Source: an uncultured Rubrobacteraceae bacterium
GTDB taxonomy: Bacteria; Actinomycetota; Rubrobacteria; Rubrobacterales; Rubrobacteraceae
DNA length: 64,000 bases
NCBI GenBank assembly: GCA_902806065.1
Contig: CADCVE010000054.1
Span: 1 to 64,000, forward strand
Direction: 5' to 3'
Position numbers and translations under genes: made by a program
Notes under the pieces: generated by a model
Told to the model about the DNA's origin: nothing
Database searches by the model: none
Seen by the model: the letters and a program-made list of their open reading frames with translations, nothing else
Shown: positions 47,275 through 54,023 of the stretch, in pieces
Layout of the letters: every line of letters starts with the position of its first letter
Numbering within the stretch: position 1 is the stretch's first letter

Positions 47275-48596
47275 CGTCTCTACCAGTCGTGGCGATAGTG
47301 GGGGCGCCTAACGTCGGGAAGAGTACGTTTGTAAACCGGGTCCTCGGACGGCGGCAGGCGGTGGTCGCCGATGAGCCAGGCACGACGCGCGACCGGTCGT
47401 ATAACCGCGCTGAGTGGAGCGGGCGGGAGTTCATGCTGGTGGATACCGGTGGGATGGAGCCAACTGCCAGGGGTGGATTGGAGGCGCTGGTCACCTTGCA
47501 GGCGCGGGTCGCGGTCGAGGAGGCCGACGCTATCATACATATCGCTGATGCGCGTCTCGGGATAACCGAAGCAGACGCCGCGATAGCAAGGGAGCTACGC
47601 CGCGGAGACAAGAAGGTCGTGCTCGCCGCCAACAAGCTGGACAACCCGGTTGATGACTCTGGACGCTACCTCTTCTACTCACTTGGGGAGGGTGAGCCGT
47701 ATGCTATCAGCGCGAGTCACGGGCTCGGGATGGGGGACCTGCTGGACGCCATCGTTTCGCTGCTGCCGGAGGCCGAGCCGGCCGAAGAGAGCCAACTGCC
47801 CCGCGTCGCGGTAATCGGACGTCCAAACGTAGGCAAGAGTACGCTGCTAAACCGCCTGCTCGGCTCTGAGAGATCGGTCGTCTCCGAAGTCGCGGGCACC
47901 ACCACCGATGCCGTGGCGCACGAGATCGAGGTCGTCCCGGGTCGCGGCGCTCCGGATGCTGGCGTAACGCCGGAGCGTTTCGTACTGCTGGATACGGCCG
48001 GGGTAAACAGAGGCGCGCGGCGTGCGGATGGTGTGCCATACTACTCTACGCTCAAGACGGATGGTGCGATCCGGCGCGCGGACGTCTCACTTCTTCTGGT
48101 AGATGCCGTCGATGGGCTCTTCGGTGAGGATCTCCGGCTGGCGCGCCGCGTAGAGGAAGCGGGGCGGGCGTGTGGCGTCCTGATCAACAAACGCGACCTC
48201 GTCCCGCCTGAGCGGCTGCAAGAGATCGAAGATACCCTGACCTCCCGAATGACGGACCTCAGGCCCCCCGCCCTCCCTATCTCCGCTCTTACAGGCGCGG
48301 GCGTGGAGGGTGTCATGCCGCTCGCGGCACGCCTGTATTCGTCCTACAATATGAGGGTGAGCACACACGAGATCGCAGAGTTCATCAACGCCCTCGTCGA
48401 GAGAAGCGCCCCGCCAAGGGGCGTGAAAATACGCTTCTCCACCCAGACCGGCACGGCTCCTCCCCGCTTCACCCTCTTCGCCAACCGTCCCAAGGACGTC
48501 CCCGACGGATACCTGCGCTATGTAGAGAACTCCCTGCGCCAACGCTATAACCTGTACGGCGTTAGCGTGCGCATCAGGCTCAAGAGCAGCCGTTGA
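47271..48596 (+). CDS. der: Ribosome biogenesis GTPase Der (EngA)
   Basis: A 441-residue protein with two tandem GTPase domains and a KH-like C-terminus, needed for 50S assembly. First G1 GAPNVGKSTF, G3 DTGG, G4 NKLD; second G1 GRPNVGKSTLLNRL, G3 DTAG, G4 NKRD. The KH-like end includes STHEIAEFINALVERSAP and NRPKDVPDGYLRYVENSLRQ. ATG 47271 overlaps the plsC stop (ATGA). The linker after G3 of domain 2 (ADGVPYYSTLKTDGAIRRAD) is typical. A perfect hairpin 55 bases after the stop probably ends the operon. Confidence 0.96.
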   Translation: MTSLPVVAIVGAPNVGKSTFVNRVLGRRQAVVADEPGTTRDRSYNRAEWSGREFMLVDTGGMEPTARGGLEALVTLQARVAVEEADAIIHIADARLGITEADAAIARELRRGDKKVVLAANKLDNPVDDSGRYLFYSLGEGEPYAISASHGLGMGDLLDAIVSLLPEAEPAEESQLPRVAVIGRPNVGKSTLLNRLLGSERSVVSEVAGTTTDAVAHEIEVVPGRGAPDAGVTPERFVLLDTAGVNRGARRADGVPYYSTLKTDGAIRRADVSLLLVDAVDGLFGEDLRLARRVEEAGRACGVLINKRDLVPPERLQEIEDTLTSRMTDLRPPALPISALTGAGVEGVMPLAARLYSSYNMRVSTHEIAEFINALVERSAPPRGVKIRFSTQTGTAPPRFTLFANRPKDVPDGYLRYVENSLRQRYNLYGVSVRIRLKSSR

Positions 48597-48650
48597 GAGG
48601 ACCGCATAAACCTCTCTACGGCAAAGCCTGATCAGTAAGCTCTGAGAATC

Positions 48651-48682
48651 CTCTTCGCGACCAGCGCGAAGAGCGGTGTTTT
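48651..48682 (+). terminator. Probable terminator after der
   Basis: CTCTTCGCG (48651-48659), loop ACCAG, CGCGAAGAG (48665-48673), then CGGTGTTTT. A perfect 9-bp stem near the end of the long aroA-der gene string, with a weak T-run. Good position for transcript termination. Confidence 0.6.
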
Positions 48683-48749
48683 GGGGAGAATATTCCCGCC
48701 GCGATGGTCTTTGTGGATGCACTAGCCGTATGATGGCTTCTCGCTTTTT

Positions 48750-48814
48750 TTGGAGAGTGACGCTTTTCGGGTTAAGATACGAGTCGATAAGGGGGGCAAG
48801 GTGACGGTACCGTC
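48750..48814 (+). promoter_or_regulatory. Candidate promoter and GACGGTACCGTC palindrome upstream of the rsiG gene
   Basis: TTGGAG (48750-48755), 17 bases and TAAGAT (48773-48778) form a reasonable housekeeping promoter. GACGGTACCGTC (48803-48814), a perfect 12-base palindrome, lies where the transcript would start to extend and could bind a regulator. The following 275 bases up to rsiG contain no convincing gene, so any transcript would have a long leader. Confidence 0.45.
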
Positions 48815-49091
48815 TTGAATGGTGCCGGACGCGGTTGTTGTTTACAACGCGAGGGGCTGTGGGAGAGGTAGTGTTTTGTGCGTGGTTCCGGGGCGCTCGC
48901 TTGTGACGGGCGCCTTGGATGTTGGGCAGATAGAGGGACGTTTTCGGGGTTGCTCGGGGTACGGGAGCTGAAGACGATGATCAAATCGGGGCTCCGGCTT
49001 TGGATACAGATCTGCTTCGACGACTCCACCTACGGCTCTGTAAGGCGTCTAAGACTGTACTTCAGGTTCAGGGGAGGGTATACTTCAGCGT

Positions 49092-49439
49092 ATGACGGAT
49101 GAGAATATTTTTAGAGGCGCTGGAGGGCGTGAGGATGAGATGTATGAGTGGGAGGGGGAGCCGGATCTCACGTCCATCTCCGAGGATGAGTTGAGGGTTC
49201 GTCTACGGGAGCTCGCCGTGGAGGAGCGCGAAATCAGCTATCGTAGGCGCGTTATACAGGGCAGAATAGACCTCATAAGGTCTGAGCTCGTTCGGCGTGG
49301 TGGCGTTGCGCTCTCCCCCGAGGAGTTGGTTCGTGTACTCCTTGGTGACGAGAGACAAGCTCGAGGCCATCATGAGACCCGGTATGAGGACCAGGAGGGG
49401 CCTAATTCCGGGCCTTCCAGGCGGGAGGAGGGTAGTTGA
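49092..49439 (+). CDS. rsiG: RsiG-like cyclic-di-GMP-binding anti-sigma factor (single-motif form)
   Basis: A 115-residue acidic, coiled-coil-rich protein. Residues about 45-65 contain EREISYRRRVIQGRID, an exact match to the E(x3)S(x2)R(x3)Q(x3)D motif by which RsiG binds cyclic di-GMP and then holds sigma factor WhiG. Streptomyces RsiG has two copies of the motif in one hairpin. Here there is one, which implies a homodimer; to my knowledge single-motif RsiG has been described in Rubrobacter. ATG 49092 is preceded by TATACT 12 bases upstream, so a leaderless or very short-leader message is possible. Its TGA overlaps the FHA gene TTG. No whiG gene is in the window. Confidence 0.8.
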   Translation: MTDENIFRGAGGREDEMYEWEGEPDLTSISEDELRVRLRELAVEEREISYRRRVIQGRIDLIRSELVRRGGVALSPEELVRVLLGDERQARGHHETRYEDQEGPNSGPSRREEGS

Positions 49440-49909
49440 GCAACTGCCCCGAGTGTGGCGCCGAAGTTACCCCGCAGATGAAGTTCTGCGCGGAGTGCGG
49501 GATACGGTTGGTCCACGCGCAATCTACCGTCTCCTACGCGCCAAGCTTCGAGGAAGACGACAACGGTGCGACAGGCACTGGGCGTGACAATGCTCCCGAG
49601 GGAGCGGCGCTCATTGAACTAGATCAGGTCGAGGGCACGGCAGGCAGAAGGATGCACGATATCGGTGATGAGATGGTGACTGTCGGGCGCAGCCCCGAGA
49701 GCGCCATCTTCCTCGATGACGTGACGGTCAGCAGGCAGCACGCGGAGGTATTCCGGCGGGAGCGCCCCGAAGAGAAGGGGTTCAGGATCCGGGACGCCGG
49801 TTCACTAAACGGCACCTATGTAAACCGGGTGCGTGTAGACTCCGTGGACCTCAGAAACGGCGACGAGATACAGATAGGCAAATATCGCTTCAAGTTCGTA
49901 TACACCTGA
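49436..49909 (+). CDS. Zinc-ribbon plus FHA-domain protein, GarA/OdhI-like
   Basis: A 157-residue protein. The N-terminus CPECGAEVTPQMKFCAECG is a four-Cys zinc ribbon (residues 4-22), a flexible acidic linker (about 35-60) follows, then an FHA phosphothreonine-binding domain with VGRSPESAIFLDDVTVSRQH and GSLNGTYVNRVRVD. The FHA part strongly resembles mycobacterial GarA and corynebacterial OdhI, which control 2-oxoglutarate metabolism, but the phosphorylated ETTS-like N-terminal tail is replaced by the zinc ribbon. The following MerR gene matches the garA-merR (Rv1827-Rv1828) order. TTG 49436 overlaps the rsiG stop. Confidence 0.88.
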   Translation: MSNCPECGAEVTPQMKFCAECGIRLVHAQSTVSYAPSFEEDDNGATGTGRDNAPEGAALIELDQVEGTAGRRMHDIGDEMVTVGRSPESAIFLDDVTVSRQHAEVFRRERPEEKGFRIRDAGSLNGTYVNRVRVDSVDLRNGDEIQIGKYRFKFVYT

Positions 49910-49958
49910 AATAAAGTACATGTGGGAGAGATGCAAGCGAGGATGGGAGTAGAACGGT

Positions 49959-50633
49959 TTGGATATGACGGAGAACGGCGGCCAGAAAGACCATTACACT
50001 ATAGGAGAGGTCGTGGCTCGGCTACGCAAGGAGTTCCCAACCCTTAGTGTAAGCAAGGTACGTTACCTGGAGCGCCGGCGCTTGATAACCTTGACCCGTA
50101 CCCGCGGTGGGTACCGCCTTTTCTCCCCCAAAGACGTGGAGATGCTTCACTACATCCTGACCCTTCAAGACAAGGAATACCTCCCTCTCAAGGTCATAAA
50201 GAAGCGCATCGAGGGCGGAATGCCCGTCGCGGCAGGCGATACGGGTGGGGGCCTCTCAAGAGTCCTCGAGAACAGGACTTACACCAAGGAAGAGCTCGCC
50301 GACGCTATAGAAACCGAGACGCGCTTCGTCGAGGAGCTCGGCGCTGTTGGCGTCATAGGACGCGGTGGAGAGTTGACTCAGAGGGACGTCGAGATAGCGC
50401 GCATGGCCCTCGAGATGGCCAAGTACTCCATCCAACCCCGCCACCTGCGCGGCATCATGGCCGCCGTCGAGCGCGAAGCCGCTATGTTCAAGCAGATCCT
50501 CAACCCTGAGCTCCGCAGCGGCGACGAGCAACGCGTCCAGGATGCCGTCAACAAAGCTCGCCACCTCGCCGCCGTAGACTCCAAGCTCAAAGAGCTCATC
50601 ATGGACAACGTCATAGACGGCTTCGCCTCGTGA
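49959..50633 (+). CDS. MerR-family regulator, FtsR (Rv1828)-like
   Basis: A 224-residue regulator with an N-terminal MerR winged HTH (YTIGEVVARLRKEFPTLSVS, then KVRYLERRRLITLTRTRGGYR cited in parts) and an unusual long C-terminal helical region in place of a metal site. The wide FPTLSVSKVRYLE spacing is typical of the mycobacterial Rv1828/corynebacterial FtsR group rather than metal-sensing MerR proteins. TTG 49959 or ATG 49965, both behind GGATGGGAG. The FHA-MerR adjacency is as in mycobacteria, where FtsR activates division genes. Its TGA overlaps apt (GTGA). Confidence 0.88.
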   Translation: MDMTENGGQKDHYTIGEVVARLRKEFPTLSVSKVRYLERRRLITLTRTRGGYRLFSPKDVEMLHYILTLQDKEYLPLKVIKKRIEGGMPVAAGDTGGGLSRVLENRTYTKEELADAIETETRFVEELGAVGVIGRGGELTQRDVEIARMALEMAKYSIQPRHLRGIMAAVEREAAMFKQILNPELRSGDEQRVQDAVNKARHLAAVDSKLKELIMDNVIDGFAS

Positions 50634-51184
50634 CGGCTCCTAGCCCAAGTGAGCCCTCGCCCGAGGAGACGATAGCGCGCTACATCCGGGAAGTCCCCGA
50701 CTTCCCGCAGCCAGGCATCTCCTTCAAAGACATAACCCCCCTTATTGAGAATGGTCCCGCCTTCCACACTGCCGTGGACGAAATGGCCCGTGCCATCAAC
50801 GGTATAGACTACTCGCTTATCTTATCCGCCGAGGCCCGCGGCTTTGTCTTTGGAACGGCCCTCGCATACCGCGCCCGCAAAGGACTCATCCTCGCCCGCA
50901 AGCCGAACAAGCTCCCGCGCCAGACCATCTCCGCCGCCTACGAACTCGAGTATGGTCAGAACACCCTGGAAATCCACAGTGACGCAGTCACCAAAGGAGT
51001 CCGTGTCCTCGTCGTAGACGATCTGCTCGCCACCGGTGGCACCGCCCGTGCGATGTGCCAGCTCGTCGAAAACGCCGGCGGCATAGTGGCAGGTGTCGCC
51101 TTTCTGCTAGAGCTTCAATTCCTCAACGGCCGCAAGCGTCTCGCCCCATATCCTGTCACCTCCCTTATCTCCTACAAAGACTGA
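50630..51184 (+). CDS. apt: Adenine phosphoribosyltransferase
   Basis: A 184-residue purine-salvage enzyme making AMP from adenine and PRPP. IREVPDFPQPGISFKDITPLI is the usual start, EARGFVFGTALA and RKPNKLP the substrate region, and VLVVDDLLATGGTARAM the PRPP-binding motif. GTG 50630 overlaps the preceding stop. Length and motif spacing are standard. In stringent-response organisms apt often lies near relA, which is not seen here. Confidence 0.95.
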   Translation: MTAPSPSEPSPEETIARYIREVPDFPQPGISFKDITPLIENGPAFHTAVDEMARAINGIDYSLILSAEARGFVFGTALAYRARKGLILARKPNKLPRQTISAAYELEYGQNTLEIHSDAVTKGVRVLVVDDLLATGGTARAMCQLVENAGGIVAGVAFLLELQFLNGRKRLAPYPVTSLISYKD

Positions 51185-51195
51185 GCACCCGGCCA

Positions 51196-52182
51196 ATGAA
51201 CCAGGCGGACCATACCCTCCCGGCCATCCAAGAACACCACTCCACAATAGAGCCACCGGCCCTACAACAACCCGAGATACAACGCCTCATCGACGTATAC
51301 CTGCGCACCCTCACCAGCCCCCAAACTACAAGAACCTATAATACCGAAATACGCATGTTCGTATCATTTGCTTTTGACGCAAATGGGGGATTAGGGCGTT
51401 CTTCGCTAGCGGAGTTAACGGTGGAGGATATCTCCTTGTACAGGGAGCACTTGTTGAAGGCGTATGCGCAGGCGACGGTAGCCAAAAAGCTGGCAACGCT
51501 TCGCAGGTTTCTGACTTTCGCATACATGGGTGGCGCGGCTAGTATCAATCCGGAAGCGCTACGATTCTTCGCCAAGAGCCCAAAAGTAACCCAGGATCCC
51601 TCCTACAACGTGCTCACGGAAGAGGAACTGGGGCGCATGCTCGTGGCGGCGCGCGCAGCGAACCACCGGGACTACGTACTATTGGCAGTGTTAGCTGGCG
51701 CGGGACTCAGGGAGGCGGAGGTGGTGGGGCTGAAGATCGGGGACTTCCAGGATTCGGGAGAAGGTCAGGTGCTCCTGCGCATTATGGGTAAGGGCGCCAA
51801 GATCCGCTCGGTCCCTATCTCCCCGGAGCTGTGGCAGCTCGTCCAGCGCCACGTCCTTCTTACCGGACGCAGTCTCGTCTCCCACTCGGACGCCCGCAAG
51901 CCCCTGCTATTCTCTCGAGAAGGGGGAGGAAACAAACCCCTGACTACGCGCTCCGTTCGATACATCGTCAAAAAGTACGCAAACGCCGCTAGGATAACCA
52001 AGGCCATATCTCCACACTCCATACGCCACACGGTCGGTACTAACATGGCCGTAAACCAGGCTCCACTCCTGATCATCCAACAATTCCTCGGCCACTCCGA
52101 CCCCAAAACCACTATGCGTTATATTAGACGCGCAGAGCAACTCGCTAACAAAGCGTATACGTATAATACGCTTCCGCTGTAA
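51196..52182 (+). CDS. Tyrosine recombinase, XerC/XerD-like
   Basis: A 328-residue site-specific recombinase. The N-terminal SAM-like core-binding domain (residues about 30-120) includes TRTYNTEIRMFVSFAF. The catalytic domain has Arg in GAGLREAEVVGLK, Lys in MGKGAKIRSVPIS, HxxR in SPHSIRHTVGTN, His in FLGHSDPKTTMRYI and the nucleophile Tyr in that last motif. ATG 51196 is the first start outside apt. It could be the chromosome-dimer resolvase or an integrase. Within the first third the + strand flips from C-rich to G-rich at AACCTATAATACCG. The gene end is a GTAT-rich inverted repeat (52151-52173). Confidence 0.88.
   Translation: MNQADHTLPAIQEHHSTIEPPALQQPEIQRLIDVYLRTLTSPQTTRTYNTEIRMFVSFAFDANGGLGRSSLAELTVEDISLYREHLLKAYAQATVAKKLATLRRFLTFAYMGGAASINPEALRFFAKSPKVTQDPSYNVLTEEELGRMLVAARAANHRDYVLLAVLAGAGLREAEVVGLKIGDFQDSGEGQVLLRIMGKGAKIRSVPISPELWQLVQRHVLLTGRSLVSHSDARKPLLFSREGGGNKPLTTRSVRYIVKKYANAARITKAISPHSIRHTVGTNMAVNQAPLLIIQQFLGHSDPKTTMRYIRRAEQLANKAYTYNTLPL
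52151..52173. repeat. Inverted repeat at the 3-prime end of the recombinase gene
   Basis: AAGCGTAT (52151-52158) and ATACGCTT (52166-52173) are exact reverse complements around ACGTATA, lying within the last codons of the recombinase gene in an AT-rich patch. It includes TATAATAC. It could be a terminator stem, an autoregulatory site or a recombination site of the adjacent enzyme. Confidence 0.45.
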
Positions 52183-52214
52183 AGCTAGTTATAGGGGTGG
52201 TAGAGCTTACGAAG

Positions 52215-52679
52215 TTACGAAGGGTAGCAGGCTGTGTCTTTCTGAAGCGGGTACTCTTTCGGGCAGGCACCAGTTGGCATCAGGGGCACAGGGCCGTCCT
52301 CCGGACCGCCGGCTTCAAGCAGATCGTCTCCCTGGCTTGTTCTGCCAAAGAAGTCGCCTTCGTCGCAAGCCGTACTGTTAAAGTCTGGGTCAAGAGCGTC
52401 GCCGAAGAGGATCTGGTCCAGTTCAAAGACTTCCTGTGCCTGCTGCTTATTATCGAAGTCTGAGCACTGTACATCCCCGTAGCGGTCGAGGAGTTGCTGA
52501 ATCTGCTGATCTACATCCGCGGAAGACTGCGCCGTAGCACGAAAGCCAGATAAGATACCCGCTTTCTCAGCGATGTTCTCTCCCTCCCAAACAAGCCTTG
52601 CCCCTAGAAGGAAGAGCACGATAATTCCTACCAGTACGCAGTAAGTTGACGCCTTAAAGGCTACCTGCCCAGACCGCAC
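52215..52679 (-). CDS. Membrane-anchored surface protein with Excalibur-like and EAGGP/CP-CY motifs
   Basis: A 154-residue protein with one N-terminal membrane helix (STYCVLVGIIVLFLLGARLV) and an extracellular remainder. The middle QCSDFDNKQQAQEVFELDQ and FNSTACDEGDFFG resemble a degenerate Excalibur calcium-binding domain. The C-terminus EAGGPEDGPVPLMPTGACP followed by KEYPLQKDTACY matches that of the next gene. GTG 52679 follows AAGGAGGGT. Function unknown; likely a cell-surface or secreted protein with a disulfide between the two C-terminal cysteines. Confidence 0.75.
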   Translation of the reverse strand: MRSGQVAFKASTYCVLVGIIVLFLLGARLVWEGENIAEKAGILSGFRATAQSSADVDQQIQQLLDRYGDVQCSDFDNKQQAQEVFELDQILFGDALDPDFNSTACDEGDFFGRTSQGDDLLEAGGPEDGPVPLMPTGACPKEYPLQKDTACYPS

Positions 52680-52717
52680 AAACCCTCCTTGTAAGCGCTA
52701 CAAACTCTTGATCGCGA

Positions 52718-53176
52718 CTAGTATCCCTCGACGTAGCAGCCATCACTCTTCTCCACCGGGAACTCCTCGGGACAACCACCACCCGGCATCGTAGGCAAGG
52801 GACCAGCCGAAGGACCGCCAGCTTCCATCAGCGTACCCGGATTAGGTGCCGGAGGCGGAGGAGGAGGAGGAGGAGGTGGTGGTGGTGGTGGCGTCTTTGG
52901 CGCTCCTGGAGGGGTTGGTGGTGGTGTCTTCGGTGTGCCCGGGGGTGTGGCAGAAGGGCTCTTCTCTGCTTCTTTAGGCTGGTTGGTGGATGGCGGTGAA
53001 GAACCCGGCTTGGGTTGAGCTCCGCCATTGTACTGTTGAGCGGCTGCGTTCTTTGTGGAATCAGCCTGAAATCCGGCCTGCCCGCCCGAGAAGACAGCGC
53101 CCAATACTGCCAAACCACAAACCGCTACAAACCCCAAAATCGCCGCTTTTGCCGGTAAACCTACTCCGCGCAACAC
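52718..53176 (-). CDS. Polyproline surface protein sharing the EAGGP/CP-CY C-terminal motif
   Basis: A 152-residue protein with an N-terminal membrane helix or uncleaved signal (AAILGFVAVCGLAVLGAVFS). A long Pro/Thr/Ser/Lys stretch follows, including 14 consecutive prolines, and the C-terminus is EAGGPSAGPLPTMPGGGCP then EEFPVEKSDGCY. The C-terminal 35 residues are clearly homologous to those of the preceding gene on this strand, while the middles are unrelated. GTG 53176 with GGGGGG upstream; a strong promoter lies at 53212-53241. The proline tract spans a cell-wall-like distance and would require EF-P for translation. No known family recognised. Confidence 0.75.
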   Translation of the reverse strand: MLRGVGLPAKAAILGFVAVCGLAVLGAVFSGGQAGFQADSTKNAAAQQYNGGAQPKPGSSPPSTNQPKEAEKSPSATPPGTPKTPPPTPPGAPKTPPPPPPPPPPPPPPAPNPGTLMEAGGPSAGPLPTMPGGGCPEEFPVEKSDGCYVEGY

Positions 53177-53211
53177 AAAACCCCCCGCAAATCTTCGCCA
53201 TGTTAAGGTTT

Positions 53212-53241
53212 ATTATAGCCAGATTTGCAAGCTCGGGTCAA
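53212..53241 (-). promoter_or_regulatory. Promoter for the two surface-protein genes
   Basis: On the minus strand TTGACC (53241-53236), an 18-base spacer and TATAAT (53217-53212) closely match the housekeeping consensus. It lies 36 bases before GTG 53176 and probably serves both EAGGP genes. Confidence 0.7.
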
Positions 53242-53409
53242 AGGTAGGCTCGGCAACACCTGACCCACAACCACAAACCGTCAGCTTCGAATCCAAACCG
53301 CGCAATAGATACTGAGCTTCACTCATATGTCTCAATATTACGCCTCACAGGTTATCAGAGAAAACAGAGAAAAAGCGAGAGCGTGAAATGATGAAGGTCA
53401 CACGCTATA

Positions 53410-53445
53410 GATCATACTTTTGGTCGGCGACGATCCTACTTTTGG
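53410..53445 (+). repeat. Two 14-base direct repeats upstream of the Trp-rich peptide gene
   Basis: GATCATACTTTTGG (53410-53423) and GATCCTACTTTTGG (53432-53445) differ at one base and start 22 bases apart, about two DNA helix turns. They are about 90 bases before ATG 53536. The arrangement suits an activator or repressor binding as two copies on one DNA face. Confidence 0.55.
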
Positions 53446-53535
53446 GGGATGCGGCCCTGTGATGAACATGTTTTTGTTATGAAAGATGCAAAAGCGATCA
53501 AGGGGGAGGTCGCCGAAGGAAGGGAGGCGGTCTCT

Positions 53536-53763
53536 ATGAGACGCGTCAAGATCATTCTGGCGGTGCTGGCGATGATGATGGTGATGGTAGCGAGCGCCGC
53601 TCCCGCCATGGCCCGCCACAACAACGACGGCTGGTGGGACGACTGCGATTGGATCTTCAACCCGTGGTGGGGTTGGTTCGTCGTTTGCCAGGTCGATGAT
53701 GACTGGTGGGACAATGACAACCACCGGCATGGCAACGACTGGGAGTGGAACAACTGGTGGTAG
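53536..53763 (+). CDS. Small secreted Trp/Asp/Asn-rich peptide
   Basis: A 75-residue precursor with a signal peptide (MRRVKIILAVLAMMMVMVAS, then AAPAMA, probable cleavage at AMA) and a mature peptide of about 48 residues. That peptide holds some thirteen Trp, many Asp/Asn, a few His and two Cys: HNNDGWWDDCDWIFNPWWGW, then FVVCQVDDDWWDNDNHRHGN. ATG 53536 follows GGAAGGGAGGCGG; the frame opens earlier at 53449. No family recognised. The two cysteines may form a disulfide, and the Asp/His content could bind metal or calcium. Two hairpins follow the stop. Confidence 0.7.
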   Translation: MRRVKIILAVLAMMMVMVASAAPAMARHNNDGWWDDCDWIFNPWWGWFVVCQVDDDWWDNDNHRHGNDWEWNNWW

Positions 53764-53797
53764 GTAGCTTCCGTAGGCTCGGTGAGTAACACAAATC

Positions 53798-53866
53798 GGG
53801 GTAGGTCCAATAGCCTACCCCAATCTCTCTTTCAGTTTCCGAGAATTGTACTTATCGGAAACTGAA
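53798..53866 (+). terminator. Tandem hairpins after the Trp-rich peptide gene
   Basis: GGGGTAGG (53798-53805) pairs with CCTACCCC (53814-53821), followed by AATCTCTCTTT: a plausible terminator. Ten bases on, TTCAGTTTCCGA (53831-53842) pairs exactly with TCGGAAACTGAA (53855-53866), a 12-bp stem with a 12-base loop. The rest of 53867-54023 shows no gene. Confidence 0.6.
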
Positions 53867-54023
53867 TATCGAGTTTGGTGGAATGAGGCTTTACGAGAGT
53901 AATGTCTCAGGGAGTCATCTACACAGCCTTTCGAGGTCTCTGTAGGGAAAGCCACCGTTCTGCTCCTGAGCAGCTTTGCAGGGCAGTGCCGTTCGGGCTT
54001 TGTTATCACGGCGGTCAGCATGG

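Noticed and set aside
48878..49102. 74-residue frame before rsiG
   Set aside because: No ribosome binding site or family features; overlaps rsiG start; treated as leader sequence.
52840..52960. GGA/GGT repeat tract resembling a tandem DNA repeat
   Set aside because: It is the antisense of the proline-codon tract in the surface protein, not a separate repeat array.
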